Source: Thermaurantimonas sp046295455
Lineage (GTDB): Bacteria > Bacteroidota > Bacteroidia > Flavobacteriales > Schleiferiaceae
Direction of reading: 5' to 3'
Assembly: GCA_046295455.1 (NCBI GenBank)
Contig: JBKBNI010000004.1
Location: 62,001-126,000, forward strand
Length of the DNA: 64,000 nucleotides
The translations under genes were made by a program, and so were the position numbers. The notes under the pieces are model-generated. The model was given only the letters and a program-made list of their open reading frames with translations. It had not been told where the DNA came from and ran no database searches. The first letter of the stretch is position 1. Each line of letters opens with the position of its first letter. Positions 63,024-64,000 of this stretch are shown here, in pieces.

Positions 63024-63036
63024 ATTTTTGCCAACT

Positions 63037-63693
63037 ATGATTGGAGACAAAGATATTGCCCAAAAAACAGCCGAATTTCTAATGCAGATCAAGGCAGTAC
63101 AACTGAATGTAGTGCAACCCTTTCAATGGTCTAGCGGATGGTTATCTCCGATCTATTGTGATAATAGGGTTATCCTTTCATTTCCTGCCATTCGCACTTA
63201 CATCAGAGACATCATGGTCAAAAGTATCGAAAAGTACTTTCCAAAGCCGGATGTGATTGCCGGTATAGCCACCGGAGCCATTGCAATGGGGGTACTTGTC
63301 GCCGATCAGATGGGTCTTCCTTTTATTTATGTTCGACCAGAACCTAAATCACATGGTAAAAAAAATCAAATTGAGGGATTTGTTACACAGGGTCAGAATG
63401 TACTTGTTGTAGAAGATCTCATATCTACCGGTGCGAGTTCGCTTAATGCCATACAGGCCTTGAAAGAAGCAGGTCTAAAAATTATTGGTGTTCAATCCAT
63501 TTTTTCATACGGATTTGAACAGGCAAGTGACCTGTTTGAGAGTAAAAATATTTCCGTCAAAACGCTTAGTGATTACGAACATCTGATTCAAGTTGCACTC
63601 AAGATTGGATATATCAATGAAAGTGAATTAAACTTACTTGACCGTTGGAGAGTTAATCCTGCTGTCTGGGGAAAAAATAATGCGATAAAATGA
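63037..63693 (+). CDS. pyrE: Orotate phosphoribosyltransferase
   Basis: A 218-residue enzyme that joins orotate and PRPP to orotidine 5'-phosphate in pyrimidine synthesis. The ATG at 63037 gives MIGDKDIAQKTAEFLMQI, which matches the family start. Further marks: QWSSGWLSPIYCDNR, EPKSHGKKNQIEG and the PRPP loop VLVVEDLISTGASSLNA. The stop overlaps the ATG of the next gene (ATGA). It is divergent from the NUDIX gene with only 13 bases between starts. Confidence 0.94.
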   Translation: MIGDKDIAQKTAEFLMQIKAVQLNVVQPFQWSSGWLSPIYCDNRVILSFPAIRTYIRDIMVKSIEKYFPKPDVIAGIATGAIAMGVLVADQMGLPFIYVRPEPKSHGKKNQIEGFVTQGQNVLVVEDLISTGASSLNAIQALKEAGLKIIGVQSIFSYGFEQASDLFESKNISVKTLSDYEHLIQVALKIGYINESELNLLDRWRVNPAVWGKNNAIK

Positions 63694-64000
63694 ATCTACA
63701 ATCCAAAAAAGTTAAAGTCGAAAAACCAGTATCCGAATTATATTCACATCTTACCGAAAATCTTGAAAATTACAGGCAAATAATGCCTTCTGAGGTTTCG
63801 GTATTTCGCGTTGACGGTGATACTTTTATTTTTGGTCTTAAGGGTTTTCCGGAGGTAAATCTGCGATTAAAAGATAAGGTAGAAAATCAGAAAGTGGTCT
63901 TTGAATCAGCTTCTTCGATGCTTAAATTTGAACTCACTTGTATGCTGACAGAAGCAGATGCACACAGCAGTTTCGTACAGTTTTTATTCAATGGAGAGGT
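63690..64000 (+). CDS. SRPBCC-type protein, truncated by window edge
   Basis: About 103 codons are present from the ATG overlapping the pyrE stop. The start MNLQSKKVKVEKPVSELYSHL and the alternating strands VFRVDGDTFIFGLKGF, KVVFESASSMLKFEL resemble the START/SRPBCC helix-grip fold; a gene of this kind follows pyrE in other Bacteroidota. The C-terminal part with the long helix is outside the window. Confidence 0.7.
   Translation, partial: MNLQSKKVKVEKPVSELYSHLTENLENYRQIMPSEVSVFRVDGDTFIFGLKGFPEVNLRLKDKVENQKVVFESASSMLKFELTCMLTEADAHSSFVQFLFNGE

Noticed and set aside
1..64000. CRISPR arrays, prophage or integrated plasmid
   Set aside because: No regular spaced repeats, integrase, transposase or phage structural genes were seen.

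Overview
The window is a contiguous stretch of a Bacteroidota chromosome. Pointers are the Bacteroidota-specific IPExxxVDY protein between rnc and pyk, the DUF2795 protein, the fused alpha/beta 2-oxoacid dehydrogenase E1, the misnamed 'asparagine synthetase B' family, a Porin_10-type putative porin, and many upstream regions that carry the Bacteroidota -7 element TAnnTTTG. Base composition is moderate, with AT-rich gaps. Gene order and the lipid, envelope and saccharopine genes fit an environmental Saprospirales/Chitinophagales-type organism, but that level is inference. No prophage, integrase, insertion sequence or CRISPR array was seen.

Layout. 1-3.3 kb (minus): a tight four-gene operon of Ser/Thr kinase-FHA, MotB-like transmembrane coiled-coil vWA protein, MotA/TolQ/ExbB-like channel protein and an FHA protein cut by the window edge. 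It is the best candidate here for an undescribed system. 3.4-8.3 kb: aroK facing a minus-strand acpP-fabF-rnc-IPExxxVDY-pyk cluster. 8.4-12.6 kb (minus): recO, CPBP protease, saccharopine dehydrogenase-like protein and class III aminotransferase. 12.8-20.5 kb (minus): an envelope cluster of ftsK, lolA, lptF/G, glycosyltransferase and putative porin. 20.9-29.4 kb (plus): four large secreted or outer-membrane proteins with no recognised function. 29.6-30.7 kb (minus): an outer-membrane beta-barrel protein. 31.1-31.5 kb: a tandem of three proline tRNAs with anticodons CGG, TGG and GGG, then a terminator and a GC-rich foldable intergenic element.

31.7-38.4 kb (plus): tatC, dnaB, an exported amidotransferase-like protein, a short-chain dehydrogenase and the fused E1. 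38.4-41.8 kb (minus): Gfo/Idh/MocA oxidoreductase, lipoprotein and polyprenyl glycosylphosphotransferase. 41.9-44.3 kb (plus): holA and mnmE. 44.7-49.7 kb (minus): lpdA, a pRiA4b ORF-3-like protein, copper ATPase and an orphan reading frame. 50.1-52.4 kb (minus): a NatAB-like ABC exporter. 52.4-54.4 kb is mostly non-coding and AT-rich, with one 78-residue protein. 54.4-64 kb is mixed: DUF2892 protein, OmpA/PD40 protein, cobalamin adenosyltransferase, DUF2795 protein, acyl-CoA ligase, polyprenyl synthase, an acidic lipoprotein, ahcY, NUDIX, pyrE and a truncated SRPBCC gene.

How the genes fit together: acpP/fabF and the acyl-CoA ligase handle fatty acids. The E1 and lpdA can supply the E1 and E3 parts of a 2-oxoacid dehydrogenase. 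ftsK, lolA, lptF/G, the glycosyltransferase and the porin form an envelope group. The first operon joins protein phosphorylation (kinase, two FHA readers) to a predicted ion-driven membrane channel with a periplasmic vWA domain. Several starts were moved downstream of the longest open frame where a promoter or family alignment argues for it.
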